Positions 43,086 to 54,590 of a stretch of DNA of 64,000 bases are shown here, piece by piece. Both the position numbers and the translations under genes were made by a program. This stretch comes from Piliocolobus tephrosceles (taxonomy: Eukaryota; Chordata; Mammalia; Primates; Cercopithecidae). The stretch spans positions 63,415,776-63,479,775 of the forward strand of contig NC_045441.1 in the NCBI RefSeq assembly GCF_002776525.5. Reading direction: 5' to 3'. The notes beneath the pieces were generated by a model that had not been told where the DNA came from, searched no databases, and saw only the letters and a list, made by a program, of their open reading frames with translations. How positions within the stretch are numbered: the first letter of the stretch is position 1; every line of letters begins with the position of its first letter.

Positions 43086-46000
43086 TCCTGATTATTCATC
43101 TATAGTATTCTTATTAATTAAACATCCCTATGGCACTTTCAATAATGGTTCAGGAAAATTTAGTTTTGTATAATCACATTCTCCTTATTGAATATATAGT
43201 CAAGGGAGACAGCAGAGGTCTGACTCCTGGCTTATAAAACAGCTCAGAAAGTAATAGCCTTAACTGAACTCACTAAACAGAGTACAAGAAGAATTTGTTT
43301 TCTGTTCTAAGGACCAAGAACATATCTTGAACCCTTTGCAATTTTGCATCTCACTCAAGAGTGTGTGAATCTACTGATTTTTTTTTTTTCTTTGAAAGGA
43401 TATTTGGGAAGAATGTAAATGCCCTTATTGTGACTAAATGTTACAAGGCACATTCTGGAGCTATTTCGTAGTGTGGTACTTTGAACTATGGCATACAAAA
43501 ACAAGTGTCAATGCCAGAAGGCTACTACCCCCACAAAATGACATTTGGTATTATGGAGGATGAGTTAAAGCTACCATCCTACCAGCCACAGCAGAAGCTT
43601 CCCCTGTAAGGGTCACAGGAGTCCCTTGCATCTTGTCTGTCATCTCAGACAATGTGCCAACTGTGCCTTCAGGAAGTCGGTTGGCAAGTAAGCCTGTGAT
43701 ATCTGTTCCCAGTGCTGCAATGTGATCTTTCTTCCTTTCTCTTTGGTTTTTTTCCTACAAAAAGTGGCAATGAAGACATCTAGTGAGGGGGGAAATGACG
43801 TAAACCATTGCAAATAAAATAAATTTAATGAACAAGACAAGCTGATCTGGGAACCACGGTATACTATAGTGTTACATGAGGATTTATACTCATAAATAGT
43901 TATGTGTTTTGGTTTTGTGTTGTTTTGTATTTTGCTTGTCTTTTAGAGCATGTGGTAGCATCCTCTATATTTGTTAAAAATAAAATTGTAAAAACTGAAT
44001 AAGAGGCATAAAGGAAGAATTTCTAAATCTGAATAGGATATATATAATAAAATGTACTGAGCCTTGAAATTCGGAGCTAAATAGGAATTATTGTTTATGA
44101 TTTTTATCATGGCTTGTAGTGGTTATTAATAGTGACTGACAAGGCAAGAACTTATCTTTAATTGTGCTGGATGGCTGTTTGTAACACTTGAAACATCTGA
44201 TATGTTAAGAGAATATGTGTATTCTGGACTAGGAGTTGATGTATGAATTAACAACAACTTTGCGCTATAATGTAGTGTGAATTATATTTTAATCAAGAAA
44301 AGAGACGTTTTAAGAGCAATCACTGGCTCTTGATATGTGAATACTTAGTTTGAGCCCCATTTTAATACCTCAGGTGTAAAAGAATAAAAACCATATGGAT
44401 TACATCTTCCTCCAAATATCCAAGTCAAGAAAATAAAGAGAATATGTGCTTGACAAAATGATTGAATGTATTTCAAGTTAGTAACACAAATTTTGGCTGA
44501 TTTAGCTATTTCAAATGGATTTCATGCTTCTATTTGTGGAGTTTATTTTCTGTCACTTATACTATAAAACAATTATCTGTTGTAGAAGCACTACAAGTAT
44601 CATTTCATGATACTTAAATACATTCAAATGTCTCCTTTCATTACATTATTTTCAATGCTATGCATAACAAAACCAAAAGGAATGGATATAGCTTATTCAA
44701 AGTACTAAGGGTTTAGGGTGTTTTAACTAATATTTTTATCTCTATTAATTTATAAATTCCTTATCTTCATCAAAGACCACTTGTCTTAGATAAATATATT
44801 TACAGTCCTTGCCTGATAATTCAACTCCAGCTTCAGATGCTTTTTTCAAGTTACATCTGTGCTTGGAACCATTTTTTTCTTTATGTCCTTCTTTGGTCCT
44901 CCAGTTTGAAAACACTATTATTCAAATACTTCCTAAAATACGACTTCTTCCAATAAAGATTTTAAAAACTACTTAGATGACACTTTTATGGCCAATATAA
45001 AAGTACCATTCAACTATATTAGAGTTTAAGATTTGCCAGGAGGAGACTCATGGTTCATTCCCTCAGAACTGTCCATACATAGTCTTGGAGGCTATAAAGC
45101 AATCTAACAAATAGTACCACCTTTCTAGCTGTTCAACTATTATTTGAATAAACTCTCAGGTCCTGACAGTGACAGATTTGGGTAGAGAGCAGCGTTGTTG
45201 CCAAAGGTAACAAATATTTAGATCCATAAATTTCGGTTGTTAGTAAGTTTCTGGGACCACATCAGTGATATAGACATGGAATCTAAGTGTGAGGACCCTG
45301 GCATGTCAGCATCTTTTGAATGCCTGGTTATGGAGGAACAGAAAATCCTTTCCTGAGAATGGCTGAGAATGCTTAATCAATCATAGGACAGCCTGTTATG
45401 ATGTCCAAAGGCACAGCCAACCTAGGTCAATGTGAAATAGTTGTGCCATATCGTCTCTCTAGAACCCAGAGATTAAAAATAATAATAATAAAAAAAAAAC
45501 AAGGAAAAATAGACAAATGTATTTCATTTAATGTAAACATTAAGTCCTAAGGAATGACAAATGTATTCCTATGTTTAAGTGATAGGGATTTCTGCAAAAG
45601 GTTTATGAATTGTTAATCGGATATCCCAACCCTTACACCTACATATTTCCCTAAGAAATGAACTCTGGTCTGGATCTACCAGGCAATGTTCTACTTTTCT
45701 GAATAAGAGTTTAAGCTAACTGAATTCTTTCCTACATAAAAAAATATGTAAAGAATAAATAAAAGTCCTCTCACAACAAATTGTCTCAATATAATTCCTG
45801 ATGAAATGCCATTCTAAACCTTACTTTGCAGAATGTTAATATTTTTATAGTTAATATAGAAATATTCATTAGTTTTCTTTTTAAGGAATCCAAAAAATAT
45901 TCAGCTGATAAGAATAAAAGTGGAAGTTGAAATATAAAGAGTTATGGCATTTATTAAAATGTCAAGCTTATTACTAATTATTCTTCACAATATTTGTAGC

Positions 46001-46256
46001 TGATAAATTTTCTAATCTTCAAATTGGATAATAAACTTTCAAGTCCTTGGTTCAGCTACTGGTTCTACCAACTATCTGCTGAATGCTCTACTAAGCCTAG
46101 GCACCCAGTCTAGCCTTACAGAAAGTTTGCCAAGATCTTTACTTTCACAGAACACACAGTTTCCTGAGGTAGAAAGTATGGGTAAGAACAGAAATATTTG
46201 CCTAGTGGTATTGCTGTGAGAATAAAGTATAGAATGGTTATGAAAGAGTTTAGTGC

Positions 46257-46258
<2 letters not shown>
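43086..46258. other. Unique AT-rich sequence
   Basis: Over 3 kb without a recognised repeat or gene. Small items: a run of T at 43379-43390 and an (AAT)n-like A-rich run at 45476-45500. Confidence 0.45.
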
Positions 46259-46288
<30 letters not shown>

Positions 46289-46570
46289 GAGACAGGGTCT
46301 TGCTCTGTTGCCCAGGCTGGAGTGCAGTGGCACGATCTCTGCCTACTGCAACCTCCACTTCCTGGGTTCAAGCAATTCTCATGCCCCAGCCTCCCGAGTA
46401 GCTGGGATTACAGGCACATGCCACCACGCCTGGCTAATTTTTGTATTTTTGGTGGAGATGGGGTTTCACCATGTTGGCCAGGCTAGTCTCGAACTCCTGA
46501 CCTCAAGTGATCCACCCACCTTGGCCTCCCAAAGTGCTGGGATTACAGGTGTGAGCCACCATACCTGATC
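46259..46570 (-). mobile_element. Alu, minus strand, with (GTTTT)n tail
   Basis: A TTTTG pentanucleotide tail (46260-46285) precedes GAGACAGGGTCTTGCTCTG, and the element ends GTGAGCCACCATACCTG. The pentanucleotide repeat evolved from the A-tail. S-type by overall similarity. Frames of 77 and 100 codons through it are typical Alu translations. Confidence 0.96.
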
Positions 46571-46802
46571 ATGAATTTTAAAAAGAGAATATTATTGGTA
46601 ATTAATACCTTAAAAAGAATTTGGTTAATCATTATTTCAGTGTGACTAATCTGTTTCTGAACTACTTATTGTCCACATGAGATTTACTATATTGGATGAG
46701 CTAATACTTTCTATATTTAAATTTAGTAAGAATTCATCAAGTATAGCTTCTAACAAAAAAATAATCATTGCTATTTATCTCTTATAAAAATAACCATTAG
46801 TG

Positions 46803-47100
46803 GCTGGGCGCAGTGGCTCAAGCCTGTAATCCCAGCACTTTGGGAGGCCGAGGCGGGCAGATCACGAGGTCAGGAGTTTGAGACCAGCCTGGCCAATATG
46901 GTGAAACTCCATCTCTACTAAAAACACAAAATTTAGCCGGGCGTGGTGGCAGGTGCCTGTAGTCCCAGCTACTTGGGAGTCTGAGGCAGAAGAATCGCTT
47001 CAACCCAGGAAGGGGAGCTTGCATTGAGCTGAGATCACACCACTGCACTCCAGCCTGGGTGACAGAGTGAGACTCCATCTCAAAAAACAAAAACAAATAA
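46803..47100 (+). mobile_element. Alu, plus strand
   Basis: GGCTGGGCGCAGTGGCTCAAG to GACTCCATCTC plus an A-rich tail (AAAAAACAAAAACAAATAAA). Imperfect target duplication around ACCATTAGT (46793-46801) and ACATTAGT (47103-47110). It lies head to head with the preceding Alu, 232 bases away. Confidence 0.95.
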
Positions 47101-47269
47101 AAACATTAGTTACCAGATAAATGTTTTTCTTTCTATTCATCCTCACATCACTTGTATGCACAAAACCTTAAGGAGTTCAAGTGTTGGCTGTAAGTTAGAT
47201 TTTCTTCCACCTGGATTCCAACTAGGAATTCACTTCAGGATAATCAGAAAATGGAGTTAGCTGCTCAAA
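47101..47269. other. Unique spacer
   Basis: Nothing recognised. Confidence 0.4.
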
Positions 47270-47830
47270 GAGCACCAACCGGAAGGAGAGGGCAGAGGGA
47301 CTGAGAGCACCGATGAGAGAGGAGGTCGGCCCCGTGCAGGATGTCTCTGGCATTTCTAAGTAGTGAGACAACTTTGGAGCAATACCTAATATTTTAACAT
47401 TTCAGCCTTGCCCCTTGGATTAGGAAGAAGTCCAGGAGAAGGCCTCCCCAGGTGATTGGTGTGTGTGCATTGGGGTGAGCTTCAGGCTGGCTCTAGGTCC
47501 TTGTTGCTGCTCGCCTAAGAGCTGGGCACCTCTGTCTGGGTCTAGGTCAGCCTGGCCCTTCTCCCCCAACTGCTGCAGCTGATCCTTCAGATTCACTGAC
47601 CTCTGGGGCTCTTCTCTCTCCGTGGGGAATGGAGAGAAACTCCATTCACTTCTCATGACCAGCGCGCTCCAAGGAGAAATCCCGTAGTAGAACTGGGCCC
47701 TTAACTGCAGTCCTTTCCCTGTCAGAGTAGGCAAGAATGTTGGATGGGGAAGGTTAGAAGGACTGTTATGGGGTGTGAGTGGGGCTCCCACTGTGCCTGG
47801 ACCCACTGCTCGCTCCAATTTACAAGTCTA
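47270..47830 (-). other. GC-richer island with 132-codon minus-strand frame
   Basis: The GC-richest non-repeat stretch of the window. On the minus strand a frame from 47818 to 47420 encodes 132 residues that are rich in Q, E, P and S in the second half (SVNLKDQLQQLGEKGQADL), with a charged, possibly coiled segment. A pyrimidine-rich stretch ending in CTACTCTGACAG on the minus strand (about 47724) could be a splice acceptor. I recognise no family and cannot say whether this is an exon, a decayed processed copy or chance. Confidence 0.25.
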
Positions 47831-48882
47831 CTCCGAAAGTCTTCGTCTTCTTTATGGCCAGGTATTTTTGTTTCATTTTGATTTGTGTTTGTTGTTTCCT
47901 TGAGGCTCTCTGTTGTCTCTCTGCATCCTGTCTGTCAGGCCCATAGATGTCAGACCTGTTAATAATGACCTCCTAATCCAATTCATTTACTATGTAAGCA
48001 ATAACGGATTTAGAAAAAAATTTTGTGTATAACAAGGACCCATACTCAGAATGTGAACATTGAATCCCAATGTATCCCCAACTGTGACTGAAGCTGCACC
48101 AAATCCACAAAGACAAATTGTAAACTTGGATGACACAAGGAAGGGACTCCAGGCTAGACTGGAACCAAGGCCCTGGTTAGAGTCATCCCAGATTCCTTAG
48201 AGCAAATTCTAAACTATATCCCACAAACCCATTGTAAGTTGTATTTTCTTGTCTATACCTAAATAATTGTTTAAATCAAATATGCAGTAAACTTTGTGTA
48301 TCCTGTACTTCATAACCTGCTTTACCATTATCTATCCTTTAGTGTCTTCACAAAGTTGAATTAACCCATTTAGGTATTGTTTTTGTCAGCAAAGAATCTC
48401 TTGCTCAGACTGAGCAAAATCACACCAGTGTTGCTTTAAGAAGGCTTCCTTTGCCTGGTTGGCTTTATCTGATACCAGAATAAGACGAAGATACAAGTAT
48501 TGTAACACTAGTAAAAGGCTATTGCATTTGTGGCTTCTAAGTAGAACTAAGAATGCAGGAGGCTTTGTGTGCTGGATACTAGCTGTATCATCTTTGATGC
48601 AACATTTAACTTTCAGCTACCTCCAGTACACTTCTTTCTTTCCTAATAAAATTAATAGCACTTATATAATTTTAGTCAGTGTTTGCTAATGGATTAACAC
48701 TAATACAAGTCTGCATAGAATATAAGCAATTTAATTGAAATGCCAAACCATTTAAAGATTTGAATATTCTATGGTCTATTGCACTGTATTATAAAGGCAA
48801 TTATACTTTCACTTTTTTTTCTGGGCCATTGAATTCAACCTGTGAGTGTATTTTTGGTTAGAAAATTTCTGTTTTAAAATGA
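47831..48882. other. Unique sequence
   Basis: No repeat or gene recognised; a 76-codon frame at 48459-48689 has no known motif. Confidence 0.45.
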
Positions 48883-49140
48883 GGCTGGCAGGAGTTCAAG
48901 ACCAGCCTAGCCAGCGTGGTAAAACCCCATTTCTACTAAACGTACAAAAATTAGCCTGGCATGGTGGCACACACCTGTAGTCCCAGCTACTCAGGTGGCT
49001 GAGGCACAAGAAACTTGAACCTGGGAGGCAAAGGTTGCAGTGTCTCAGGATTACGCTACTATACTCCAGCCTGGGTGACAGTGCAAGTCTCAAAAAGCAA
49101 CAAAACAAAACAAAACAAAACAAAGCAAAACAGAAAAATC
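48883..49140 (+). mobile_element. Alu, plus strand, 5' truncated
   Basis: Starts inside the left arm at CAGGAGTTCAAGACCAGCCT and continues to CTCCAGCCTGGGTGACAG and a long tail of CAAAA units (49095-49135). About the first 55 bases are missing. Confidence 0.93.
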
Positions 49141-49171
49141 CCCAATGAAAACAACAACAAAAAAAACCGTG

Positions 49172-49440
49172 TCTGGGCACAGTGGTTCACACGTGTAATC
49201 CCAGCACTTTGGAGGCGGAAGCAGGAGGGTCACTTGAGCTCAGGAGTTTGAGACCTGCCTGAGCAACATAGTGAGACCTAATTTCTACTAAAAATAGAAA
49301 ATTAGCTGGATGTGGTGGTGCCTGTAGTCCCAGGTACTGGGGAGGCTGAGGCAGGAGGAGATTGAGCCCAGGTGATTGAGGCTGTAGTGAGTTATAATAG
49401 CGCCACTGCAGCCAGGGCAACAGAGTGAGACCCTGTCTCC
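49172..49440 (+). mobile_element. Old Alu, plus strand, directly after another Alu
   Basis: CTGGGCACAGTGGTTCACAC to GAGTGAGACCCTGTCTCCAG. Features such as GAGCAACATAGTGAGACC and GAGGCTGTAGTGAGTTATAA are typical of AluJ. It lies downstream of another Alu in the same orientation, and a T17 run follows at about 49457-49475. Confidence 0.92.
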
Positions 49441-49689
49441 AGATAAATAGACACCGTTTTTTTTTTTTTTTTTTTACCTACTGGCTTTCTGTGCCTTTGA
49501 GTCATGTAATATATGATTACTCAAGGGACAAAGGGCATGGTAAGGTAGATTTCTATCATAAGAATATACCCAGTTAAATTCTAGTTGACACATTATTAAA
49601 GATTCAGAAAATATAGATATAATTCTTAAAATGAAACTTACGTTGACATAAATGTAGATTCCCATGCACTTGAAAGAAGTAATACAGAA

Positions 49690-51025
49690 AAATCCTGTGT
49701 ACCCTTTAACTAGTTTTCTTCAGTGGTAATATCTCGCAAAACTACTGGGTACAATATCACAACCAGGATATTGGCATTCAAAAACACAAGATACAGAACA
49801 TTTCCATCATCACGATGATGCCTCTGTTGCCCTGTTAACAGCCATACACATTTCCTCCCATCACCACATTCTTCCACACCTTCCTTAATGCCTAGTGACC
49901 AGTATTCTCCATTTCTGTGATTGGAATGTTGTATAAATGACATACACTGTGTAATCTTTGGGGATTTTTCTTCCTTCACTCAGTATAGTTCACTGGAGAT
50001 TTTCCCAGGTAGTTTTATTTGGCAATTGTTTGTTTTTTATTGACAAGTAGTATTCCAAGGTATAAATGTACCACAGTTTATTCACCCATTAAGAAACACA
50101 TGGATTTTTTTTTCTGTTTGTGGCTATTATGAATGAAACTGCTATAAACATTTATGTACATACTTCTTTGTGAATATTTTAATTTTTCTGGGATAAATGC
50201 TCGGGAGTGCAGTTGTATGGTGTTTGCATGCTTAACTTTTTAAGAAACTGCAAAACAGTTTTCCACAGGGTCCAGGCTATTTTATCTTACCACCAGAAAC
50301 ATGAGTGATCCAATTTTTCCACGTTCTCACCAGCATTTGGTGTAGTCAACTATTTTTTATTTTAGCCATCTTGAGAGCTTTGTAATTATACTGTGGTATT
50401 AATTTGCATTTCCCTGATGGTTAATGATGTTGAGCAACTTTCTAGATGCTTATTTGCCATCTGTACACCATCTGCAGCAAAGTTACTCTTCATGATATTT
50501 GTCCATTTTCCAATTGAATTTTTAATTTTTTGACTATTGAGTTTTTAAGACTTCTTTATGTGCTCATTTATCAGATATGTAATTTGAAAATATTTTATCT
50601 CAGTCTATAGCTTATCTTTTCATTGTCCTAACAGAGAAACAGGATCTCTTACAGAGCAAAAGTTTTTTAATTTTGATGTACAATTTATCAATTTTCCTGA
50701 TTTGGACCATGCTTTTGGTATCAAATCTAAAAGGTGTTGTCTAGCCCTAGGTGCAAAGATTTTCTGTGCTTTTAACCTGCAAGTTTCATAGTATTATGTT
50801 TTAAATTTAGGATCTTTTCAATTTCTCTACCTTTTCTTTTTCTTGACTTATTGTACAGACTAGCACTTCTAGCCCTATTTTGAACAAGAGTGGCAAGAGT
50901 CACCTCCTTGTACTGTTCCTGATCTTTGGAGGAAACCATTTAGCTTTCTACCATTAGGCATTGTGTTAGCTGTAGGTTTTTGGTAAATGCACTTAATCAA
51001 TTTTGGGAAGTTCTCTTCTGTTGCT

Positions 51026-51063
<38 letters not shown>

Positions 51064-51366
51064 GTTTTTATTATGAAGGGGTATAAAATTTTTGTTGAAT
51101 ACTTTTTCTGCATTGATTGATCATATGATTTATTTTCTTTAGCCTGCTAATATGGTTGATTACATTCATTGATTTTCAAATATTGAACCAGCCTTGTATC
51201 CCTAGATCACAGAGTCATGGAGTGTAATTCTCTTCGTATATTGTAAATTCTATATGCTAATATTTTGCTAATAATTTCTGTATGCATATTCTTGAAGGAC
51301 ATTGGCCTAAAGCTTACATTTTTTGTACATTTTTGCCTGTTTTTGGTATTATAGGGTATCTTTGTA
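49690..51366 (-). mobile_element. Old L1, minus strand, 3' UTR and part of ORF2
   Basis: Antisense L1. The 3' UTR lies at about 49690-50600 (CACCATTCTTCCAC-like text, then CAAGTAGTATTCCAAGGTAT, GTGAATATTTTAATTTTTCT and ATTTGCATTTCCCTGATGG). ORF2 remnants follow up to 51366 (GAACAAGAGTGGCAAGAG near 50882, TTTTCTGCATTGATTGATC near 51104, ATTGAACCAGCCTTGTATCC near 51182). No long frame survives. A 33-base T-run at 51027-51059 interrupts it. It ends abruptly against the MLT1 LTR. Confidence 0.85.
51027..51059. repeat. Poly(T)33 tract inside L1
   Basis: Thirty-three T where related L1 copies have a much shorter T-run. The best explanation is homopolymer expansion or an inserted A-tail without a visible body. 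Confidence 0.95.
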
Positions 51367-51995
51367 TATTCTGGCTGCTGTAACAAAATACCTTAGATAT
51401 GGGGTAACTTAGAAACAATAGAAACTTATTTCTCACTGTTCTGGAGGCTGGAAAGACCAAGATAAGGTGCTAGTGGTATCTACTGAGGGCCCACTCCTCA
51501 TAGATGGGGCCCTTTAACTGTGTACTCACATAGTGAAAAGGGCAAACATGCTCTATCAGGCTGTTTTTCTAAGGGCACTGATTTTATTACTGAGGGCAGA
51601 GCCATGGGCTCCTTCTAGGAGCACAAGGGTGGTTCAGTATTTGAAAATCAGCTAATACAGCTGGCCATATTAATAGGCTAAAAGAGAAAAATCATAAAAC
51701 CATACTAATCAATGCAGAGAAGACATTTGACAAAATTTTATACCCATTCATGATTAAAACTTTAAGAAAAATAGGAATGGAAAGGAACTTTCTAAAATTG
51801 ATAAAGAGCATGTACTAAAAAATCTGTACTTATTATTATACTTAACGGTAAAAAGCTAATGCTTTCCTTCTAAGATCAGGAAGAACAGAGCACTAGAAGT
51901 CCTTGTCTCCTAATAGTATCACCTTGGACGTCAGAATGTCAGGATATGAATTTGAGGGGGAGCATAAACATTCATATTATAGCATAGTATTAAAG
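51367..51995 (-). mobile_element. MLT1-type LTR, minus strand, split by L1
   Basis: First part 51367-51620: TATATTCTGGCTGCTGTAAC, ACAAAATACCTTAGATATGG, GTTCTGGAGGCTGGAAAGAC and TAAGGGCACTGATTTTATTA. Second part 51893-51995: CTCCTAATAGTATCACCTTG, GTCAGGATATGAATTTGAGG and GGGAGCATAAACATTC. The two parts are consecutive in the family consensus and are separated by a sense L1 piece. Confidence 0.78.
51621..51892 (+). mobile_element. L1 ORF2 piece, plus strand, inside MLT1
   Basis: GGGTGGTTCAGTATTTGAAA, AATGCAGAGAAGACATTTGA, ACCCATTCATGATTAAAACT and GCTTTCCTTCTAAGATCAGG: about 270 bases of the ORF2 reverse-transcriptase region. No L1 3' end or A-tail. GAGCAC-like bases occur at both junctions, which may be a short target duplication. 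Confidence 0.8.
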
Positions 51996-52175
51996 AAAGA
52001 ATTGGGCTATTCATTTATTTCATCTTGGGTAAGGAAATTTCAGTCATGTGATATGTGCTCTATGGTGGGTAAGTACAGGTACTATGAGAATTCATAGATG
52101 GGGCCTGATTCAATCTGGGCAGGAAGGTAGGCAGGTAGGCAGGGGTAGGGAAGGCCTGCTAGAGAAGATGATCTA
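51996..52175. other. Unique spacer with GGCAGGTA repeats
   Basis: Short GGTAGGCAGGTAGGCAGG reiteration at about 52125-52144; nothing else recognised. Confidence 0.5.
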
Positions 52176-52218
52176 TTAGGTTGGTGCAAAAGTAATTGTG
52201 GTTTGGCAAAAAACCTAA
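52176..52218 (+). mobile_element. Internally deleted MADE1 MITE
   Basis: TTAGGTTGGTGCAAAAGTAA at the left end and AAAAACCTAA at the right end, with TA dinucleotides on both sides (52174-52175, 52219-52220). It is 43 bp long against about 80 bp for the intact element; the middle and most of the right half are missing, so the usual hairpin cannot form. Confidence 0.88.
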
Positions 52219-52220
52219 TA

Positions 52221-53149
52221 GAGTTAACCAGGCTAACTAGATGGGTGGGTAAGAGATCAGGATATGTCAATAAGAGAAAACAGTGTAGAGGGGATCGTGG
52301 TAGAGTTCATTAGGGGGCCTGCATTTTTTGCTGTGTCTAGAACTGAATGTGTCTGTGGGGATTGGACAAAAGAGGATCTTGAGGGGAGAGAGAATGATAA
52401 GAGGTAAGACTAAAGTGTAAATAAAGACTTAATCCTGGACAGCCTGGTAGGATCTGCTAAGGAGTTTGAACCAGTAAGTACAATGGTGGGGAGTCACGGC
52501 AGAGTGTCAAGTCCAAAAGAGACAAATGATAGTTGACTTCAATGTAGAAAATGGAACTTTTGCCTATGAGTACTCGCTGTTAATAAGGTATGTAAAATGT
52601 AAAGTGAAACATATTCAACCAAGACTAGATTTTCTTTAGATTGCATTTCCTTAGATCTCTATTTAGACTATACAGAGATTGTTCCTAACATAAGTAACAA
52701 ATCCATTTTTTAAAGAACCAAAACGATTTGGGTTACCCACTTAAAAACTGAAGTCCAGCTCTCATTCTTTTCCTACTGCCCAGGAAAATGTAAACCACTG
52801 GGTGGACATGTTTTTATTGAAACATTTAAGCACTTTTTTGATTTCTTCCTTTTGACTATTCAGTCATGAGTAATTTAGGTTTTTGTAAATTACTAGTCTA
52901 TTTGTCTCTCTTTAAATATTTTAACATACATTTAGTGAATAATTGTGAACAAGGCCGCATTGCTTGTGAGACACCTGAAGTGTCTCATAGTCTCATTCCA
53001 CAAGTATCTTATGATTGGAGAAAAAAGACATACATGTGGGAAAAATTCATAATAATACAGGATGATGTGTGATATCAAATAAGTGGAACTGACAATAAGG
53101 GTGATTAAAATTTAGGGAAGGCAGAGACCACTTTGAACATGATGCAAGG
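52221..53149. other. Unique sequence
   Basis: No repeat or gene named with confidence. Parts near 52250-52460 recall ancient repeat text but cannot be aligned from memory. Confidence 0.4.
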
Positions 53150-53945
53150 GAAACTGAGTTCTTTAGCTTTTCATTCAAAAACTTTATTGAGGATCTTTCC
53201 TTGGCATTGAGCCAGATAATATCCCTGTTCTCATGGGGCTTACTTTCTTTGAGGGAGATAGATGTGGTAAAAATAAGACAGTTTCATTATGAATATGAAA
53301 CAGGGCAAGGTAGGCTAAGTGAAGTGGGTACTATTTAATCAGAGAGGCCTCTCTGAGGAGGAGACATTTATACTGAGACAGTGCCACGAAGGAGCCAGCC
53401 ATGATTTAAGGTGAAAATTCTAAGCAAAGGTACCCACCAATCCAAAGAATAAGCTTGGGGTGTTTGAAGTTCAGAAAGAAGGCCAGTATGGCTGAAGGGA
53501 CTGCGAAGAACAAGAAGAGATGGTAGAAAATAAGATCAAAAGTGTTTAGATCACAAAGGCCATGGAAAGCCATTTCGGGATTTTAAGTAGAGGAGTAAAA
53601 TAAAATGTTTATTAAAAAGACAATCTCGGTCGTGTGGGGTGGCTCAAGCCTATAATCCCAGCACTTTGGGAGGCTGAGGCAGGCGGATCACCTGAGGTCA
53701 CGAGTTCAAGACTAGACTGGCCAACATGGATAAACCCCATCTCTACTAAAAATATAAAAATTAGCGTGATGTGGTGATGCCTGGCTGAGGCACAAGAATC
53801 TCTTAAATCCAGGAGGTGGAGGTTGCAGTGAGCAGAGCTTGCACCACTGCACTCCAGCCTACAAGTCAAAGAGACTCTCAAAAAAAAAAAAAAAAAAAAA
53901 AAAATTCTGGCTGGTGACTGGAGAAAGGAGGAAAAAATCAGATTC
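53150..53945. mobile_element. Ancient mammalian repeat, family unresolved, split by Alu
   Basis: TTCTCATGGGGCTTACTTTC at 53229-53248, AGAGGCCTCTCTGAGGAGGA, GGAGCCAGCCATGATTTAAG, GAAGGCCAGTATGGCTG and AAAGCCATTTCGGGATTTTA form a widespread repeat text. It resumes after the Alu with TTCTGGCTGGTGACTGGAG. I cannot attach a family name securely. Confidence 0.5.
53630..53904 (+). mobile_element. Alu, plus strand, right-arm deletion
   Basis: GTGTGGGGTGGCTCAAGCC to CTCCAGCCTACAAGTC and an A-run of about 25. In the right arm GTGGTGATGCC joins directly to TGGCTGAGGC near 53775-53790, so about 30 bases are missing. It is inserted into the older repeat that flanks it on both sides. Confidence 0.94.
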
Positions 53946-54214
53946 AGATGTGTCAAGTGCTACCGGGTGTACTAAGAGGTTAAAGAAGCGACCATTGGAC
54001 TTGACAACATAGAAATCCTTGTGACCCTGACAGGAGTCACTTCGGCCAAATAGCAGCAAGTGAAGTCCCAACAGGAGTTGATTGAGGAGGAAGTGCAAGC
54101 CATGAAACACATTTTTGAGAAAGTGATTAAGTGCCTTTAAAAACGTTCTGTTAAAACATCACCTTCTGCTGAAAAACTTTGCGTATTCCTAAAACGTGTT
54201 TTTGAACAATGTCT
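53946..54214. other. Unique spacer
   Basis: Nothing recognised. Confidence 0.4.
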
Positions 54215-54330
54215 TTTTAAGTTGGAAGGAACTTTAGAGATGATCTAGCCTAACGCTTTCATTTTACAGATGGCCAGAATAAGGTCTGTGGAATTTAACT
54301 AGTTTGCAGAGCCAGATGCCTAACTTACAG
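54215..54330. mobile_element. Possible ancient SINE-like repeat
   Basis: TTGGAAGGAACTTTAGAGAT, GATCTAGCCTAACGCTTTCA and TTTTACAGATGGCCAGAATA resemble a common ancient repeat whose second half is like MIR. A similar text lies at about 20555-20680. Confidence 0.4.
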
Positions 54331-54369
54331 TTTGCCGTTTTTGTTTTTTAATTCTATGCTGCTACGAAT

Positions 54370-54590
54370 GATAACTAACATTTAATTGAGTGCTTACTAG
54401 GTGCCATATACTATGTCTAAAGCTTTACATATATTAAGTAATAAAATTCTCATGATGATCTTACAGAGTTCTAGTAAAATCTCCATTTACAGCAGAGAAA
54501 ATGAAGGCACAGAACGTTGAAGTATCTTGTTTAATGTCAGATATCTGAAAAGTTCTGTGGAGCTAGAATTCAAAACCCAGTTACTAAGGA
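54370..54590 (-). mobile_element. MIR SINE, minus strand
   Basis: CTAACATTTAATTGAGTGCT, TTACTAGGTGCCATATACTA, CTTTACATATATTAAGTAAT, CCATTTACAGCAGAGAAAAT and GAAGGCACAGAACGTTGAAG cover almost the whole antisense MIR consensus. This is the best preserved MIR of the window. Confidence 0.85.

Noticed and set aside
47420..47818. Firm call of the 132-codon minus-strand frame as a protein-coding gene
   Set aside because: No family recognised and no supporting exons; retained only as a low-confidence island.
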